Assembly: GCA_021737245.1 (NCBI GenBank)
Contig: JAIPEI010000221.1
Coordinates: forward strand, 1 to 6,307
Length of the DNA: 6,307 nucleotides
Direction: 5' to 3'
Source of the DNA: Deltaproteobacteria bacterium
GTDB taxonomy: Bacteria > Desulfobacterota > DSM-4660 > Desulfatiglandales > HGW-15
How positions within the stretch are numbered: position 1 is the stretch's first letter; each line of letters begins with the position of its first letter. The notes beneath the pieces were generated by a model. It was not told the DNA's origin, did no database searches, and worked only from the letters and a program-made list of their open reading frames with translations. This document shows positions 4,953-6,307 of this stretch, piece after piece. A program made the translations under genes and the position numbers.

Positions 4953-6050
4953 TCAGCCCTCCGCGAGGTCCTTTCCATGGAGCCCCAGGGGCGCCAGGAG
5001 CCTCTCCTCGATCTCGGCCTCTGCGCGGGGGAGGTCGCCCCGGGCCCGGCCGCGCTCATAGGCCTCGGTGATGACCGCGGCGTGGTGCGAGGCCCGTTCG
5101 CGGGCCGCCCGAAGCGCCCGTTCGATCCCGCTCCAGTCGCCGCCCTCCTGAAACCCGGAAAAGGCCTCGGCCATCTCGGGAAACAGCGCCTTGCGCAGCC
5201 CGTCCAGGAAGGCGGTGTAAAAGCCCAGGGAGGCGTGACGCTTCTCGTCGATGATGTACCGAAGGGTGCCCGCCTCGTGGGTGTCGGCCAGGAGGTCCTT
5301 GACCGCCCGGGCCAGGAGCTCCACCGGGGTGTGCGGGAACGCCGCGATCACCTCCTGCCAGGTCGTCCGGTCGAAGGTCCTGTCCCGGAACTCGCCCAGC
5401 TCGTGCCGGAGAATGACCTCGAGCTCGTCCCGGACCATGGCGTCCAGGCGCGGGGGGACCTCTCCGGGGCGCCCCGCTCTCAGGCCGTACCGGCCGAGCG
5501 CATACCCAAGCGCCTCCCCGCCGCCCTCCCCGGCGTAGAAGATCCGGTCCCAGAGAAACCGCCTGGCGGTCTCCCGCCTCAGGATCACGGTGTGGTCCCG
5601 GGTCAGGGCCGGCAGGGTGAGAAGGCCCCGGGCCAGCTCCCGCCCCAGCACGTACACGGTCAAATCCCCCATCCGGCGCTTCTCCTCGATGCGGGCGAGA
5701 AAGAAGACCGGCACCAGCCCGCCGGCCAGCCCGGCCCCGTAAAGGCAGCCCCGGGGCTCGAGGATCGCGTTGACGCCCTCCTCATCGAAGGGATCGAACG
5801 CCTTGCCCGATATGAGGATGGGCCGGAGGTCCGAGTCGGCCACCGCCTCCCACGTCTCCTCCCGCCTCCCGATCCAGTCGAGCACCTCCCCGCTCTCACG
5901 CTCCACCCAGGGTTCGAGCCCCTGCTCCCACTTGAAGAGATCCCGCAGCCGCAGGGCCAGACCGCAGATGGAGAAGCCTCCTGCGTGTTGCGCATCCATG
6001 ACGGTGCAGTTCTCCACCACCTGCGCCGCAATCTCCCGGAGGTCGACCAT
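4953..6050 (-). CDS. Uncharacterised 365-aa protein, resembles the Sfum_1244 family
   Basis: The ATG is at 6050-6048 with AAAGGAG (6056-6062 on the + strand) 5 nt upstream. There is no signal peptide and no obvious membrane helix, so the product is probably cytoplasmic. Several stretches match my memory of proteins labelled 'Sfum_1244 family': an N-terminal NC-x(3)-DA-x-HAGG-like segment (14-25), a GRELAR-x-L segment (136-143) followed by LRRETARRFLWDRI (157-170), and DTHEAGTLRYIID (256-268) leading into SLGFYTAFLDGLRKALFPE (274-292). The second half is strongly helical. It carries Glu/His clusters (Glu209, His216, Glu217, Glu220; Asp256, His258, Glu259) that might bind metal, which is speculation. 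I know of no assigned function. The frame shows no damage, and codon use (G/C third positions) matches the neighbours. The gene faces the chemoreceptor and does not appear to be in an operon. Confidence 0.88.
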   Translation of the reverse strand: MVDLREIAAQVVENCTVMDAQHAGGFSICGLALRLRDLFKWEQGLEPWVERESGEVLDWIGRREETWEAVADSDLRPILISGKAFDPFDEEGVNAILEPRGCLYGAGLAGGLVPVFFLARIEEKRRMGDLTVYVLGRELARGLLTLPALTRDHTVILRRETARRFLWDRIFYAGEGGGEALGYALGRYGLRAGRPGEVPPRLDAMVRDELEVILRHELGEFRDRTFDRTTWQEVIAAFPHTPVELLARAVKDLLADTHEAGTLRYIIDEKRHASLGFYTAFLDGLRKALFPEMAEAFSGFQEGGDWSGIERALRAARERASHHAAVITEAYERGRARGDLPRAEAEIEERLLAPLGLHGKDLAEG

Positions 6051-6055
6051 GTGGA

Positions 6056-6062
6056 CTCCTTT
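6056..6062 (-). promoter_or_regulatory. Ribosome binding site of the 365-aa protein
   Basis: On the minus strand AAAGGAG is followed by TCCAC and the ATG. This supports the start at 6050 over later in-frame Met codons. Confidence 0.75.
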
Positions 6063-6107
6063 CCGCCCGAGCTACGCCCCTCATGCAGGGCATTTCGAGC
6101 CTGAAGG

Positions 6108-6120
6108 CAGTGTATCACTG
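6108..6120. promoter_or_regulatory. Inverted repeat upstream of the 365-aa protein, possible operator
   Basis: CAGTG-TAT-CACTG is a 5-bp inverted repeat with a 3-bp centre, located 58-70 bp upstream of the minus-strand ATG. A promoter is expected about there, although I could not assign convincing -35 and -10 boxes. It could be an operator half-site pair; chance is not excluded. Confidence 0.3.
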
Positions 6121-6212
6121 AAACGGCAGGGTAGAAAGGGACGGATCGGGTTCAAGTCCGGGCGGGAAAAGGTCGATGAGTCCGGTAGCACCCGAGACAC
6201 CCTGAACCCCCG

Positions 6213-6224
6213 GCGCGGCCGCGC
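6213..6224. repeat. 12-bp GC palindrome
   Basis: GCGCGGCCGCGC is fully self-complementary. It sits in the 227-bp divergent spacer (6051-6277) between the 365-aa protein and the gene starting at 6278. Such palindromes are fairly likely by chance in GC-rich DNA. Confidence 0.35.
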
Positions 6225-6266
6225 TGCAAGGACCCAAGGGCGCTCATGAGATCATATTGACAGACG

Positions 6267-6272
6267 AGGAGG
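6267..6272 (+). promoter_or_regulatory. Ribosome binding site of the right-edge gene
   Basis: AGGAGG, part of GAGGAGG at 6266-6272, is followed by AAAGC and ATG at 6278. This is one of the strongest Shine-Dalgarno matches in the window and the main support for a gene starting here. Confidence 0.75.
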
Positions 6273-6277
6273 AAAGC

Positions 6278-6307
6278 ATGAAACCCGCATGGAAACGACC
6301 CGGGAGC
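6278..6307 (+). CDS. Start of a gene cut by the window end (first 10 codons)
   Basis: ATG at 6278, preceded by an ideal Shine-Dalgarno at 5-nt spacing, opens a frame reading MKPAWKRPGS to the last base. The basic start (Lys2, Lys6, Arg7) would suit the n-region of a signal peptide or a membrane protein, but ten residues cannot decide this. The product is unknown. The gene is divergent from the 365-aa protein across a 227-bp spacer. Confidence 0.65.
   Translation, partial: MKPAWKRPGS

Noticed and set aside
4977..6104. 375-aa plus-strand frame opposite the 365-aa protein
   Set aside because: Its Pro/Gly/His-rich translation is an antisense artefact of GC-rich codons. The minus-strand frame has a good Shine-Dalgarno and a folded-protein composition.
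6257..6262. Perfect TTGACA as a -35 box for the right-edge gene
   Set aside because: It lies only 15 bases before the ATG and overlaps the region leading into the ribosome binding site, leaving no room for a -10 and a leader.
1..6307. CRISPR array, tRNA, rRNA, insertion sequence or phage attachment site
   Set aside because: No spaced direct repeats of CRISPR type, tRNA-like cloverleaf, transposase or integrase signature, or flanking terminal repeats were seen on reading both strands.

Overview
The window is a GC-rich stretch of bacterial chromosome, rough composition in the mid-60s percent GC by eye. It has strong Shine-Dalgarno sites and a Gram-negative style chemoreceptor. Three things suggest a Desulfobacterota (Syntrophobacter-like sulfate reducer or syntroph) or a relative. 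These are the chemoreceptor type with no complete HAMP domain, the last full gene, which resembles a family I remember as Sfum_1244, and the run of Gly/Asn/Asp-rich secreted proteins. This placement is inference from remembered families, not from a search.

Layout. Positions 2-82 hold the 3' end of a gene for a Gly/Pro-repeat protein, followed by a strong intrinsic terminator (98-143). Positions 286-813 (+) encode a second, complete, secreted glycine-rich repeat protein of 175 aa. A GC-rich intergenic stretch with a long hairpin (862-892) separates it from a convergent 12-helix MFS transporter (1016-2251, -). The divergent 697-bp region 2252-2948 holds no convincing gene. It does hold a likely promoter for the transporter, an orphan terminator-like hairpin at 2532-2566 with no gene upstream of it, a likely promoter for the chemoreceptor and three further strong hairpins. 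Positions 2949-4931 (+) encode a 660-aa methyl-accepting chemotaxis protein. It converges, with only 21 bp between stop codons, on a 365-aa conserved-looking cytoplasmic protein (4953-6050, -). A new gene starts at 6278 (+) and runs off the end.

How the genes relate. There is no evident multi-gene operon: the complete genes alternate in strand and each has its own ribosome binding site. The two glycine-rich proteins at the left edge look like neighbours of one kind, but the terminator between them suggests separate transcripts. The chemoreceptor would sense an extracytoplasmic signal and feed a CheA/CheW array encoded elsewhere. Nothing here links the transporter to it except the shared divergent regulatory region.

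I do not see a clear new multi-gene system. The items most worth a second look are the paired glycine-rich secreted proteins, the receptor lacking about one HAMP domain, the orphan terminator that could end a small RNA, and the hairpin-rich leader in front of the receptor.
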